This document shows, piece by piece, positions 16,547 to 25,410 of a stretch of DNA of 64,000 bases (position 1 is the first letter of the stretch; every line of letters starts with the position of its first letter). The stretch is taken from contig QCBH01000001.1 in assembly GCA_003281685.1 (NCBI GenBank), forward strand, positions 186,001-250,000, read 5' to 3'. The notes under the pieces were generated by a model that was given only the letters and a program-made list of their open reading frames with translations, did no database searches and was not told the origin of the DNA. The stretch comes from Prochlorococcus sp. AG-347-E23 (lineage in GTDB: Bacteria; Cyanobacteriota; Cyanobacteriia; PCC-6307; Cyanobiaceae). The position numbers were made by a program, and so were the translations under genes.

Positions 16547-16642
16547 TTAAGGGTGTATTATGCCCACTTTTTCTAATGCAAATGATAAAATTGCAATTAC
16601 CGCCATTAGTGTTAAAATCTTGTTCTTTTTGATGAAATCCAT
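16547..16642 (-). CDS. Very small membrane protein
   Basis: A 31-residue frame starts MDFIKKNKILTLMAVIAILS and ends FALEKVGIIHP. It has a basic N terminus and a single helix. Its opening MDFI recalls the 36-residue protein at 9329-9439. The role is unknown. Confidence 0.4.
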   Translation of the reverse strand: MDFIKKNKILTLMAVIAILSFALEKVGIIHP

Positions 16643-16859
16643 AATGAATATTAATAATCTAATTATTTAATTCTTATATAAAAGAATAAATCATTAAAAT
16701 TATTATAACAATTACTATGTAACCCATATATGTAGGAGATTTAATTCCCTCAATAGCTACTTATAAAAAGATTGTTGAAAAATATTATAAACGTATAAAA
16801 GAAGGGGAATTTTATGAAAAACCTTTTGGCTGAGATCTTAATTACCCTTATTAGTAAAT

Positions 16860-17041
16860 ATGCTTACTACAAAAATAACTTTTGCCTTGGCGGATTGGAT
16901 TAGAGATTGGTATAAGTGCCGAGATAAGGATCCTTCTATTGATAAGTGTGTAGACTTTTTAAGTGCAAATTGGAAGATTATAAACTTTCTGATAGTGATA
17001 AAAGAATAATCGAATCTAATTTGCTCTTTGAATCTGAATAA
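16860..17041 (+). pseudogene. Small gene with apparent frameshift
   Basis: The ATG frame reads MLTTKITFALADWIRDWYKC and RDKDPSIDKCVDFLSANW, then hits a stop at 17007. A neighbouring frame continues from the same point as DYKLSDSDKRIIESNLLFES and stops at 17039-17041. One indel near 16970-16980 would join them into a protein of about 60 residues. This is either a frameshifted gene or a short protein with a fortuitous downstream frame. Confidence 0.45.
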
Positions 17042-17177
17042 CTAAGGATTATAGACTTCACTTTTTATATTTATCTATAAAAAACAAAGGATCATTAAAA
17101 TCCTCTTACAAATCAAGAAAAAAGTAAATCAGCATATTTACGGATTTACTGGAAATATAAAAAGGAGTAATTTATAA

Positions 17178-17397
17178 ATGTTGAGTTCGGAGGCAATCTA
17201 AATGATTGATAGTCCGCCTGAAATTTAGCAAATTCCAAAATATAGGAAGCGTATTCCTGAGAATGGGATTATTCGAAAATTAAAGTTCAATCAATTAGTC
17301 TGATAAGACTTCGCTTTATAATTACTAGCGACAATAGGGACTGAAATTATCGAGAGAAATCCCCGAATTCACGTATTCTAGGTTTATGAGTAAATAG
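17178..17397 (+). pseudogene. Decayed coding remnant
   Basis: After an AAGGAG-like site, an ATG opens a frame with two early in-frame stops. It resumes as QIPKYRKRIPENGIIRKLKF and NQLV to 17303. Protein-like sequence (LSREIPEFTYSRFMSK) continues to 17397 past two more stops. This looks like a small decaying gene. I considered a structured RNA, as there are several short inverted repeats, but saw no hallmark of 6S, tmRNA or RNase P RNA. Confidence 0.3.
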
Positions 17398-17444
17398 ACT
17401 TTAAAATATGTAATTTTATATCCTTTAAGAAGGAAATGAGATAT

Positions 17445-17475
17445 AAAAAAGGACTTTTCAAACAGTCCTTTTTTA
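17445..17475 (+). terminator. Intrinsic terminator
   Basis: The stem AAAAAAGGACT and AGTCCTTTTTT around a loop TTTCAAAC, followed by T residues, forms a classical hairpin. It ends the 16.8-17.4 kb remnant region ahead of the iminopeptidase gene. Confidence 0.75.
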
Positions 17476-17553
17476 ATGTTTAAAAAATTTATTCTAAACT
17501 ATGAAGTCTTTTTGAATACTGTAGATTTATAAAGTGATTAATAATATTTAAAA

Positions 17554-18495
17554 ATGAAAGATCAAGTTTTATTTCCGAAGATTGAAGTACGTGAAAAGGG
17601 TTTTTTACAAGTAAGTGATATTCATTCTATTTATTGGGAAAGATCTGGTAATCCAAATGGAAAAAAAATACTTGTTATTCATGGAGGTCCAGGAGGAGGA
17701 AGTCAACCAAGATATAGAAGATATTTTGATCCAGATAAATTCGATATTATTCAATTTGATCAAAGAGGATGCGGTTCCTCAACTCCTTTCTCTGAATTAA
17801 AAGAAAATACGACTAAAAATTTAGTTGATGATATTGAAAAATTAAGGATTCTTCTAAAAATAGAAAGTTGGCATTTGTTTGGCGGATCTTGGGGATCAAC
17901 ACTTGCACTAATATATGCTATTAAAAATCCCACAAGAGTTATGAGCTTAACTTTGCGAGGGATATTTTTATGTAGAAAGTTTGAATTGTTATGGTTTTAT
18001 CAATATGGTGCAAGTGAGATATTCCCCGATGAATTTGAAGAATATATTTCTGTAATACCAAAAGAAGAAAGAAATGATTTAATAAGTTCTTTTTATAAAT
18101 ATCTAACATCTTCAGATCCGAATCTTAGATCAAAAGCAGCAGCAGCTTGGACAAAATGGGAACTCTCAACTAGTCATTTGATAAATAAAAAATTCGATTT
18201 TGATAACTCCGAAGTGAATTCTTTTTCAGATGCATTTGCAAGGATAGAATGTCATTATTTTATTAATAATATTTTCTTAGAAGATGATTTTATACTGAAA
18301 AATATAAAAACAATAGAATCGATTCCAGCAAAAATAATTCAAGGTAGGTATGACGTTGTATGTCCTGTGAGGAGTGCTTGGGATCTAAATAAGAAATTAA
18401 AGAATTCTGAATTAATTATTGTTAATGATGCTGGTCATTCAATGAGTGAAAAAGGTATTAGTATCGAATTAATAAAAGCTGTAAAAGGAATTTAA
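17554..18495 (+). CDS. pip: Proline iminopeptidase
   Basis: This 313-residue alpha/beta hydrolase (family S33) has VIHGGPGGGSQPRYRRYFDP for the oxyanion region, the DQRGCGSS motif, the nucleophile serine in GGSWGSTLAL and the catalytic histidine in NDAGHSMSEKG. The enzyme removes N-terminal proline from peptides in the cytosol. The length is typical. It is monocistronic, with a terminator upstream. Confidence 0.92.
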   Translation: MKDQVLFPKIEVREKGFLQVSDIHSIYWERSGNPNGKKILVIHGGPGGGSQPRYRRYFDPDKFDIIQFDQRGCGSSTPFSELKENTTKNLVDDIEKLRILLKIESWHLFGGSWGSTLALIYAIKNPTRVMSLTLRGIFLCRKFELLWFYQYGASEIFPDEFEEYISVIPKEERNDLISSFYKYLTSSDPNLRSKAAAAWTKWELSTSHLINKKFDFDNSEVNSFSDAFARIECHYFINNIFLEDDFILKNIKTIESIPAKIIQGRYDVVCPVRSAWDLNKKLKNSELIIVNDAGHSMSEKGISIELIKAVKGI

Positions 18496-18527
18496 AATCT
18501 CTAAAAGAGAGAATATTCATTTAAAAA

Positions 18528-18701
18528 TTAAAGGCCATTATCTTCAATATTTTGTGCAATACTCCTAAGAAGTTCGACTATATCAGAATCTTCGCATTTA
18601 GTATCTTCTTTAAGCAAAATGCACTCGTCTCTAATACTTACATTAGTACTCCACCATATACCTGAACTATTGGTATCGTCCCATTCAAATCTTTCAGACA
18701 T
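18528..18701 (-). CDS. Small acidic hypothetical protein
   Basis: An ATG frame encodes 57 residues: MSERFEWDDTNSSGIWWSTN at the start and LLRSIAQNIEDNGL at the end. It is acidic and soluble, with two cysteines. It converges on the iminopeptidase gene. I do not recognise a family, but codon use looks coding. Confidence 0.55.
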   Translation of the reverse strand: MSERFEWDDTNSSGIWWSTNVSIRDECILLKEDTKCEDSDIVELLRSIAQNIEDNGL

Positions 18702-18829
18702 AATTAATAAAACCTAATAAATAGATTAAAGCTTGCATTACATCATCGTGGATTTATATATTGAATTTCAAAATTTAAAAAACTTTCCTATTAACTAAAA
18801 GGGGATAAGGTAATTTCTGACAATAAAAT

Positions 18830-20326
18830 TTAGAAATCTAATTTCAGTTCGTATTGTATTTCCTTTTCATTAGAAACAATTTTTTTATTATTTATATTTT
18901 TTCTAAGCCTTTTTCTAGAGCCATGTTTTAAATAAATTTCTTTTGAGATTTCCCAATATCCATCTTTTTTAGTGATTTCCTGAATTTTCTTCTTTGCAGT
19001 TTTAGCGCTATTTGGGATGTCAATTATTGGTCTTGTATAATTAATTAGTTCATATTCTTCTTTATTAAATCTAGATAATAGCCAAGGTTCATGAATGAAA
19101 TTAAGTGATATATCCTTTAATTCTGGTATCCATTTTTTTATAAATTTTCCTTGAGGATCATGATCTTTTCCCTGCTTAATAGGATTATAAATTCTATTAG
19201 TATTTATAGATGTAGTTCCAGATTGCATTTGGCATTGGTTCCAATGTATTCCAGGCTCATAATCTACAAATTTATTTGCTAATTCAGAACCTGAATCTTG
19301 CCATGGTAGCCATAAATTATAGCTAGCAAAAGACATTAACATAGCTCGCATCCTGAAATTAATCCATCCATTGAAATTTAATGAGCGCATACATGCATCT
19401 ATAAAAGGAAAGCCCGTATTACCTGAACTCCATAAATAGAGTAATTCATTATTTTTTTCTCTAATATTTTTAAAAAAAGGATGGTATTCCCTAAACTCTA
19501 GTTCTGGTTCACTTTCAAGTTTTTGAATAAAATGACAATGCCAAGTTAATCTACTTTTCAACATCGTGGAATTATTGTTTTTTGATATATTTGCCTTATT
19601 AAAAATTTCTTTCAATGAAATGCATCCCCAACAAATATATGGGGATAGTCTTGTACAACTATCAAATGATTTTTCTGGGCTAGAAATATCTTTTGAATAA
19701 GAATCTAATTTATTACTAAAGAAGTATTGCATTCTTTCTAAACCTTTTTCCCTTCCACCTTGCAATCTTCCTGGACAAGTTTCTTTTTTAAATGCAAAAA
19801 TTTCGTCAGAGGGTATTTCCCCAATATTAAAGTTAATAGAATTAATTCTTAATGGAGATTTAAGTAAGTTTTTTTCGGAATTTTTTTTCCACTTTTTAGA
19901 CCAATTATTCCTATCAAAATTTCCTCTAAAAACTGAAAATTGTAGAAATTCCTTCCAAATAATATTTTTGCATAAAGTCCATTCTCTTACTTTTTGATCT
20001 CTTTTATAAGTAAGCCAATCTCCTGTTTCTTGATGGCTATATATGCCCTTGATTTTAAATTTTGAATTTATTTCATTAAAAATATTAATAACATTTCCAG
20101 TCCTAATAATTAATGGTTGTCCAATCTCAGCAAGTGCATTTCTTAAATCTATTAGACTTTCTTTGCAAAATTGCCATTGTCTATATGAATGAGTATTTTG
20201 GCTCCAAATATCTAACTCAATAATGTAAATAGGTAAAATATCATTATTTTTTATAGCTTCACAAAGAGCTTCGTTATCAAAAATTCTTAAATCTTTCTTA
20301 AACCATAAGATATTTATTTCTTTCAT
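18830..20326 (-). CDS. Cryptochrome/DNA photolyase family protein
   Basis: This protein is about 498 residues from the ATG (MKEINILWFKKDLRIFDNEA); a TTG five codons upstream is a weaker start. The N-terminal domain binds an antenna chromophore. The C-terminal FAD domain shows GNTGFPFIDACMRSLNFNGW, then INFRMRAMLMSFASYNLWLP and the GIHWNQCQMQSGTT region. Photolyases use blue light to repair pyrimidine dimers. The subclass (CPD photolyase or cryptochrome-like) cannot be settled by eye. Confidence 0.9.
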   Translation of the reverse strand: MKEINILWFKKDLRIFDNEALCEAIKNNDILPIYIIELDIWSQNTHSYRQWQFCKESLIDLRNALAEIGQPLIIRTGNVINIFNEINSKFKIKGIYSHQETGDWLTYKRDQKVREWTLCKNIIWKEFLQFSVFRGNFDRNNWSKKWKKNSEKNLLKSPLRINSINFNIGEIPSDEIFAFKKETCPGRLQGGREKGLERMQYFFSNKLDSYSKDISSPEKSFDSCTRLSPYICWGCISLKEIFNKANISKNNNSTMLKSRLTWHCHFIQKLESEPELEFREYHPFFKNIREKNNELLYLWSSGNTGFPFIDACMRSLNFNGWINFRMRAMLMSFASYNLWLPWQDSGSELANKFVDYEPGIHWNQCQMQSGTTSINTNRIYNPIKQGKDHDPQGKFIKKWIPELKDISLNFIHEPWLLSRFNKEEYELINYTRPIIDIPNSAKTAKKKIQEITKKDGYWEISKEIYLKHGSRKRLRKNINNKKIVSNEKEIQYELKLDF

Positions 20327-20412
20327 AATTTTTTCTTTCAATCCTAGAAAAATAAGATTAAGTTTGTAGGTAAAAAATATAAAAAATTTTAGAATAACTA
20401 AAAATCAAAAAA

Positions 20413-21036
20413 ATGAAAGTAACAAAAAAACTTTGGGAGGATAATTATGAAATTGCTTTACTAAGTTTAAATACAAAATTTGTTCAAGGTTTAAAGAATG
20501 GAAGTCTCCCTAAAAACATATTTCAAGAATATTTAGCTCAAGATTATTTCTTTTTAGAGACTTTTGCTAAGGCATATGGTCTTGCTGTTTCTAAATCAAA
20601 AGATAAGCACTCAATAAGGAAGTTGAGTGAACTTTTAATGGGCGTTTCAGAGGAGTTAATACTACATGAAACTTATGCAAAAGAATGGGATATTGATTTA
20701 TCTAATAACTATATAAAAAAAGCTACTAAAAATTATACAGATTTCCTTGATGATACTTCTAAGAGACTTAGCTCTGTTGAAATAATGTTTGCGATGACTC
20801 CATGTATGCGACTTTATTCTTGGATAGGTAAAAGTTTGTATAAGCAGGATTTTGATATTAAATATAAAGAATGGATAATAACTTACTCTGATGAGAGCTT
20901 TGAAAAGCTAGCAAATTCTCTTGAGAATCTTATTGAGACTAATAAAGAAACATATGATATCAATCAGGCAAAATATTTATACAGACGAGCTATGGAATTG
21001 GAGTTGGATTTTTTTAATGCATATTCAGATTTCTAA
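20413..21036 (+). CDS. tenA: TenA family thiaminase II-type protein
   Basis: This 207-residue all-helical protein starts LWEDNYEIALLSLNTKFVQG, with PKNIFQEYLAQDYFFLETFA and CMRLYSWIGKSL. TenA hydrolyses aminomethyl-pyrimidine breakdown products to salvage the thiamin pyrimidine. It lies about 50 bp before thiD on the same strand, which supports a thiamin salvage role. Confidence 0.9.
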   Translation: MKVTKKLWEDNYEIALLSLNTKFVQGLKNGSLPKNIFQEYLAQDYFFLETFAKAYGLAVSKSKDKHSIRKLSELLMGVSEELILHETYAKEWDIDLSNNYIKKATKNYTDFLDDTSKRLSSVEIMFAMTPCMRLYSWIGKSLYKQDFDIKYKEWIITYSDESFEKLANSLENLIETNKETYDINQAKYLYRRAMELELDFFNAYSDF

Positions 21037-21087
21037 TTTAAATTTAGAATATTTTTATGATATTTATAAATCCTATTTTGTTAAACT

Positions 21088-21867
21088 ATGTATTCTAAAA
21101 TTGCACTTTCTATAGGAGGAAGTGACTCCGGAGGAGGAGCAGGTATACAGGCTGATCTGAGAACTTTCATGGCACTTAAAGTACATGGATGTTCTGTTAT
21201 TACATGCATAACTGCACAAAATAGTATTGATGTTACTTGCGTTGAAGCAGTAGAGAAGAATACTTTATTAAGTCAGTTAGATACTTTATTTTCTGATTTT
21301 GGTATTGATGCCTTAAAAACCGGAATGTTATTAAATGAAAGGATAATTTATGATACTGCTTTAAAATTAAATACATATAAAATAACCAAAATTATTGACC
21401 CAGTAATGGTTACAAGAACTGGTTCTAAATTACTGGAAGATTCTGCGATTAATGCTTACAAAAAACTCTTATTACCAATTGCGGATTTGGTAACTCCAAA
21501 TATTTATGAAGCAAATCTACTTTCTGGTTTAAAAATAAGGAGTAAAGAAGATATCGAAGATTCCGCAAGAAATATTATTGGTCTTGGAGCTAAAGCGGTA
21601 CTTATAAAAGGTGGAGGTTTAAAAGATATGCAAGGCAAAGATTATTTTCTTGACTTAAATGGTAGAAAAGAGTGGCTTTATAATAATTTTATAAATACAA
21701 AAAATACTCATGGTAGCGGTTGCACTTTGAGTGCTGCTATTTGTGGTTACAAAGCTTTAGGTTTTGAGCTACTTGATTCCATACAAAAAGCGAAATTATT
21801 TGTTGAGAAATCTTTAGAAAATTCTTATAAAATAGGATCTGGCCCTGGTCCTTTAGGCCATCATTAA
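21088..21867 (+). CDS. thiD: Hydroxymethylpyrimidine/phosphomethylpyrimidine kinase
   Basis: This 259-residue ribokinase-fold enzyme has [19 protein letters not shown] at the N terminus, the LKTGML motif, DPVMVTRTG and the ATP-site [13 protein letters not shown]. It phosphorylates HMP twice to give HMP pyrophosphate for thiamin synthesis. It follows tenA directly, consistent with a small salvage operon. Confidence 0.95.
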   Translation: MYSKIALSIGGSDSGGGAGIQADLRTFMALKVHGCSVITCITAQNSIDVTCVEAVEKNTLLSQLDTLFSDFGIDALKTGMLLNERIIYDTALKLNTYKITKIIDPVMVTRTGSKLLEDSAINAYKKLLLPIADLVTPNIYEANLLSGLKIRSKEDIEDSARNIIGLGAKAVLIKGGGLKDMQGKDYFLDLNGRKEWLYNNFINTKNTHGSGCTLSAAICGYKALGFELLDSIQKAKLFVEKSLENSYKIGSGPGPLGHH

Positions 21868-21885
21868 CTATTTATATAAGTTTAG

Positions 21886-22071
21886 TTAGAACCACCATTT
21901 TCTGTAGGGCTTTTTTAAAAATAAGATTTCTTCAGTCTCCCATCCTCCTTCCAACCACTCGAGATGCTCAAGTAATAAAGACTCACTTTCCCTTTTGCTT
22001 AATTGCCCAATTCTATTAGCAATACCATCGAACCTTACTCTCATCAATTCCTCAATCTTGATGTTATTCAT
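21886..22071 (-). CDS. Small hypothetical protein
   Basis: This 61-residue protein (MNNIKIEELMRVRFDGIANR start) contains a run LLLEHLEWLEGGWETEEILF and ends in aromatic residues (KPYRKWWF). It is probably soluble. It converges on thiD. Confidence 0.55.
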   Translation of the reverse strand: MNNIKIEELMRVRFDGIANRIGQLSKRESESLLLEHLEWLEGGWETEEILFLKKPYRKWWF

Positions 22072-22253
22072 AGGTTAAATAATAAATTTTTTCTACTCTT
22101 ACTTGTATACATTTTCTTGTCAACGATTTAATTTTATTTGTTTACTAGCAGTTCTTAAATATGTATTAAATACAACTTTTTAAAATAGATAGTAATTAAG
22201 ACTTATTCACATAGGTTTAATTAAAGACTAATTTATATAAAAATACTCTTACT

Positions 22254-22397
22254 ATGAATAAAGAAGAAACAGCAAATCAAAAAACTATTTTAAATGTAGG
22301 CTATTGCGAAACTACCTCTGAATGGCTCAATAGAATCATTACTGAACTGGCAGATGAAAATAAAAATTTTGTAGATTTGTCAGTTATTTGTTCCTGA
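22254..22397 (+). CDS. Small hypothetical protein
   Basis: A 47-residue ATG frame begins MNKEETANQKTILNVGYCET and ends NFVDLSVICS. It is soluble, with no recognised domain. It is the only coding candidate in the roughly 400-bp gap between the 21886 and 22478 genes. Confidence 0.45.
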   Translation: MNKEETANQKTILNVGYCETTSEWLNRIITELADENKNFVDLSVICS

Positions 22398-22477
22398 TTC
22401 TTTGAAATTATATTTTATTTTTATTTATTTTCAGGTTGACTTAATTGTGAAAGAATTTTAAAAGATATTTTTGTGAA

Positions 22478-22945
22478 GTGAATCCTAATCAAAAAAACAT
22501 AGAAATAATTAAACAATTTAATTTATCTCCTCATCCTGAAGGAGGATGGTTTAGAGAGATAGTAAGGAGTAAGAATTTTCTAATAAGGGAAGACGGCCAA
22601 AGAAGAAACCTCATTACTGGAATTTATTATCTTTTGGATAGAGACGCAAAAAGTGCTTGGCATAGAGTAAAAAATGCAGATGAAATTTGGATTTATCTTA
22701 GAGGTGATCCTATCAATTTATGGTGCCTAGATAATGACAATAAGTTAATTAGAAATTTAATTTTGGATTCCAATAATCCCGTAGAAATGATCCCAGCTGG
22801 GTATTGGCAAGCGGCAAAAAGTGCAGGAGAATTTACTTTGATGTGTTGTTGTGTTGGTCCTGGTTTTGATTTTAAGGATTTTGAATTGTTGAGAAATACA
22901 AATCATACTTCTAGATTAGATAAAGCAATTAATGATCTTATTTAA
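22478..22945 (+). CDS. Cupin domain protein (DUF985/cupin_5)
   Basis: This 155-residue protein with a GTG start has the DUF985 layout: FNLSPHPEGGWFREIVRSKN, then GIYYLLDRDAKSAWHRVKNA, DEIWIYLRGDP and the VEMIPAGYWQAAKS strand. The histidines and glutamates could bind a metal in the cupin barrel. The substrate is unknown. Confidence 0.85.
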   Translation: MNPNQKNIEIIKQFNLSPHPEGGWFREIVRSKNFLIREDGQRRNLITGIYYLLDRDAKSAWHRVKNADEIWIYLRGDPINLWCLDNDNKLIRNLILDSNNPVEMIPAGYWQAAKSAGEFTLMCCCVGPGFDFKDFELLRNTNHTSRLDKAINDLI

Positions 22946-23013
22946 GACGTTTTTTGGTTTATAATTTTGGATATTTCTTTAGATTAGTAGATCTAGAATA
23001 AGATTAAAAAGGA

Positions 23014-23391
23014 ATGAATCGAAATTCTGTCAAAACAATTGGAATTAAAGATGAACCAAGAAAAGATTCATACTTAGTATCTATAAATCAGGTTGATGGG
23101 TTAAAAGGTATTTTTAATAGGGATTTTAATAAGTGGTCTGACTTTGATAGTTGGGAAAGTATTTCAGTTCAGCAATGGATTTTTTCTAGGGCTCTAGAGG
23201 TTTTCAGAGGTATGAAAATTGATATTAAATGCGATTGTTGTGAACATAATGATTTAATCCCAAATAATTTTGAGAGCATAAAAAAAGAAAAATGCTTTGG
23301 TAAAAAAAGTGCTTACATGATTGAAAAAGTTGTAGATGAAATTGTATTAGCTAAGGCAAGAAGAGAAAGTGATGGTACATATTCTGCGTAA
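23014..23391 (+). CDS. Conserved hypothetical protein
   Basis: This 125-residue soluble protein contains a CDCCEHND cluster at about residues 68-75 that could bind a metal. The rest is helical, ending EIVLAKARRESDGTYSA. No family is recognised. Confidence 0.6.
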   Translation: MNRNSVKTIGIKDEPRKDSYLVSINQVDGLKGIFNRDFNKWSDFDSWESISVQQWIFSRALEVFRGMKIDIKCDCCEHNDLIPNNFESIKKEKCFGKKSAYMIEKVVDEIVLAKARRESDGTYSA

Positions 23392-23427
23392 GATTCGTAA
23401 CTATCTATTCAATGAAAAATCTTTTAC

Positions 23428-23616
23428 TTACCAGTGAAAATTATCAGAAGAACCAATCGTTAAATTTCTAGTGGAAATCTTATGGAACTTAAAGTGTACC
23501 GAATCACTGAACTCCTTTTCATCTGCGTAATTCACAAGATCCACAGGGTCGATGTTTTCATCGAACCATGCATCATATTCAATATGGTTAGGTTCTGCAA
23601 AATAACTCATAACCAA
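23428..23616 (-). CDS. Small acidic hypothetical protein
   Basis: This 62-residue protein (MVMSYFAEPNHIEYDAWFDE at the start) is acidic and soluble. Either Met1 or Met3 may be the start. The function is unknown. Confidence 0.5.
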   Translation of the reverse strand: MVMSYFAEPNHIEYDAWFDENIDPVDLVNYADEKEFSDSVHFKFHKISTRNLTIGSSDNFHW

Positions 23617-23777
23617 TTAATAGCCAACAAAAAATTTATAAACGGTACAAGCGATACCAAACAAAGATATTTTTTTTTTTTTTATTGAAAAAGTCTTAAA
23701 AATCTAAATTTAAAGATAATTTAAACGCTTTTTAAAATATGGTTTTTAAATTGAAATTACATTCATGATTTTTATTT

Positions 23778-24098
23778 ATGGCTTACTATCACGTTCATGG
23801 ACTTATTCCAGACGGAATTTCTCAGTCCGAAGGTTACAAGATGTTTGAGCAGTATATTGCTTCCGGTGCTCCTATGGATAATTTTGATGGATTTGAATTG
23901 GTAAGTAGATTCCATGCGCCTGAAACAGGAGAGGTTTTTGTGACTTTCAAGGCTGATAGTCACTTAGCAATATCTCAACATTTTGGAGTGTGGAGAGCGA
24001 AATATGGTCTTGATTGGAATATCACCGCTGTTTTAAATGATGATGAGGTTATTCAAAGAAACAAACAAGTTGCTGATGCTGTTGCTGCAATGGGATAA
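23778..24098 (+). CDS. DUF3303 family protein
   Basis: This 106-residue protein starts MAYYHVHGLIPDGISQSEGY and contains FELVSRFHAPETGEVFVTFK. It is close to DUF3303, a small dimeric alpha-beta barrel family common in picocyanobacteria. It heads a run of related small proteins up to 25,040. The function is unknown. Confidence 0.7.
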   Translation: MAYYHVHGLIPDGISQSEGYKMFEQYIASGAPMDNFDGFELVSRFHAPETGEVFVTFKADSHLAISQHFGVWRAKYGLDWNITAVLNDDEVIQRNKQVADAVAAMG

Positions 24099-24126
24099 TT
24101 AGATTGATTGACAGTCGATCTAGAAT

Positions 24127-24150
24127 AAGGAGCAACTAGCTCCTTTTTTT
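24127..24150 (+). terminator. Intrinsic terminator
   Basis: The stem AAGGAGC and GCTCCTT around loop AACTA, followed by seven T residues, ends transcription of the DUF3303 gene. The T tract runs directly into the next start codon, so the downstream gene has no room for a ribosome binding site apart from the hairpin itself (AGGAG). Confidence 0.85.
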
Positions 24151-24429
24151 ATGACTCTTGAAACTACTGTTTTTACATTCAAAATATGCGTCCCTTTTGA
24201 GGAATGGGCTGCAGTTTATGACAGCCAAGAAAATATACAAATGAATAAAGAACGTGGAATTCTTTGCTTATATAAAGGTGTAAAGAAAGATGATTTAACC
24301 AGTGTAATTCTTATTGAACAGGGTGAAGAAGGTAAATCAATAGCTATGTTTCAAGATCCAGCAGTGAAACCTTTAATTGAGAGTGCAGGTCATATTTATG
24401 ATTCGACTGTAATATCAAGTTATTTTTAA
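24151..24429 (+). CDS. DUF3764 family protein
   Basis: This 92-residue protein starts MTLETTVFTFKICVPFEEWA and contains MNKERGILCLYKGVKKDDLT. The pattern matches DUF3764, a small alpha-beta family of picocyanobacteria with no known function. Its ATG abuts the terminator of the previous gene, so either partial read-through or a leaderless message must be used. Confidence 0.7.
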   Translation: MTLETTVFTFKICVPFEEWAAVYDSQENIQMNKERGILCLYKGVKKDDLTSVILIEQGEEGKSIAMFQDPAVKPLIESAGHIYDSTVISSYF

Positions 24430-24468
24430 ATTTAGACTCATAAAATTACTTTAGAAAACTATTTATTT

Positions 24469-24750
24469 ATGCTTTTTTTAATTTCTTATAAATTTAATGA
24501 TGTTAATGCCCAAGACAAGGGATCAAAAATGTTAAAAGAATGGTACTACAAAGGAGGGCCACAAAATAGACCAGAGGGTTATGACGTTAAATCTTGGATT
24601 TTCTTACCTCAACATGGCAATGGTTACTCTGTTGTAGATGCTGATTCTTTAGAAACCATTTGGAAACAGTGGAGTCCCTGGAGAGAATTATTGGAATTTA
24701 CTATTGAACCTTGTGCAGATTTAGATCAAACAGTAGCTCTATATTGTTAA
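24469..24750 (+). CDS. DUF3303-like protein
   Basis: This 93-residue protein (MLFLISYKFNDVNAQDKGSK, then GYDVKSWIFLPQHGNGYSVV) looks like a second, divergent DUF3303-type protein. It shares with the 23778 gene the small ferredoxin-like barrel pattern and a conserved tryptophan before an R/EL helix (WSPWRELLEF). Confidence 0.62.
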   Translation: MLFLISYKFNDVNAQDKGSKMLKEWYYKGGPQNRPEGYDVKSWIFLPQHGNGYSVVDADSLETIWKQWSPWRELLEFTIEPCADLDQTVALYC

Positions 24751-24782
24751 TGAAAGGCTTATTACTGATACCTTTTTAATTA

Positions 24783-25040
24783 ATGAATAAATCTTATTGG
24801 TTGATTAACCCAAAAAGAACAGAAGTAAAAAGATTTATCAAAAACGATAAGAGTGTAGATGGTGTTTTTGAGTATATGTTTGTAGATACTGGAAAAATAG
24901 ATGGTGTGTTTGGGAAAGAACCACCCTTAATGACAACAACAATTTCTGTAGATATAGATTTAGCTAGAGAAATTTATGAAAGGTTAATCGCTCATGGATG
25001 GAATAAAACTGAGGAAGTTTGGAATAAAAAGGGGAGATAA
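24783..25040 (+). CDS. DUF1651 family protein
   Basis: This 85-residue protein shows the DUF1651 pattern (YWLINPKRTEVKRF, then FGKEPPLMTTTISVDIDLAR and AHGWNK). It is paralogous to the 14755 gene and lies 32 bp after the DUF3303-like gene, probably in the same transcript. Confidence 0.72.
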   Translation: MNKSYWLINPKRTEVKRFIKNDKSVDGVFEYMFVDTGKIDGVFGKEPPLMTTTISVDIDLAREIYERLIAHGWNKTEEVWNKKGR

Positions 25041-25071
25041 GTATGTTTGAGCCACATAGCAAATATAAAAA

Positions 25072-25221
25072 ATGAAACGTTTACTATTGACTCCTATATT
25101 CAAATGTTTTAAAAAAAGAGCTTTTTTAACATCACTTAATCAGAATACTTGTCCTGTTTATGATGCTGAAGAAATAAAAAAACAAGAACAAAAAGAAGCT
25201 ATTAAAAAGTTATATCCATAA
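25072..25221 (+). CDS. Small basic hypothetical protein
   Basis: A 49-residue ATG frame starts MKRLLLTPIFKCFKKRAFLT and ends EQKEAIKKLYP. It is lysine-rich, with a weakly hydrophobic start. It sits right before a terminator hairpin at 25226, which supports real expression. Confidence 0.5.
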   Translation: MKRLLLTPIFKCFKKRAFLTSLNQNTCPVYDAEEIKKQEQKEAIKKLYP

Positions 25222-25225
25222 AAAA

Positions 25226-25245
25226 AGGGCGTTAGCTTCGCCCCA
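25226..25245 (+). terminator. Terminator-like hairpin
   Basis: GGGCG and CGCCC pair around TTAGCTT just after the stop codon of the small basic protein. An A run precedes it and no long T tract follows, so it would be a weak terminator on the plus strand and better on the minus strand. Confidence 0.5.
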
Positions 25246-25260
25246 GTCAAAAAGCGGGAT

Positions 25261-25389
25261 AATCCCCATCACCCAGCCTTTTCAAAAATCATAGCACTAC
25301 ATATGGTGTTTGTAAGTAATAAAAATTAACTATTGATGGAGTTGTTTGTTTCTAATTAATTTGTCATGATAAGAATCCCCATCACCCAG
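25261..25389. repeat. 16-bp direct repeat pair
   Basis: The sequence AATCCCCATCACCCAG occurs at 25261-25276 and again at 25374-25389, with 97 bp between copies. Both lie upstream of the monooxygenase-like gene. They may be regulatory or the trace of a short duplication. Confidence 0.8.
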
Positions 25390-25410
25390 GCTCGCAAGAG
25401 TCTTTTTTTT

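Noticed and set aside
17170..17400. A structured non-coding RNA such as 6S RNA, tmRNA or RNase P RNA
   Set aside because: None of the conserved hallmark sequences is present, and protein-like translation with stops fits a decayed gene better.
20341..20412. A thiamin pyrophosphate riboswitch upstream of tenA-thiD
   Set aside because: The gap is about 70 bp of plain AT-rich sequence and lacks the CTGAGA core.
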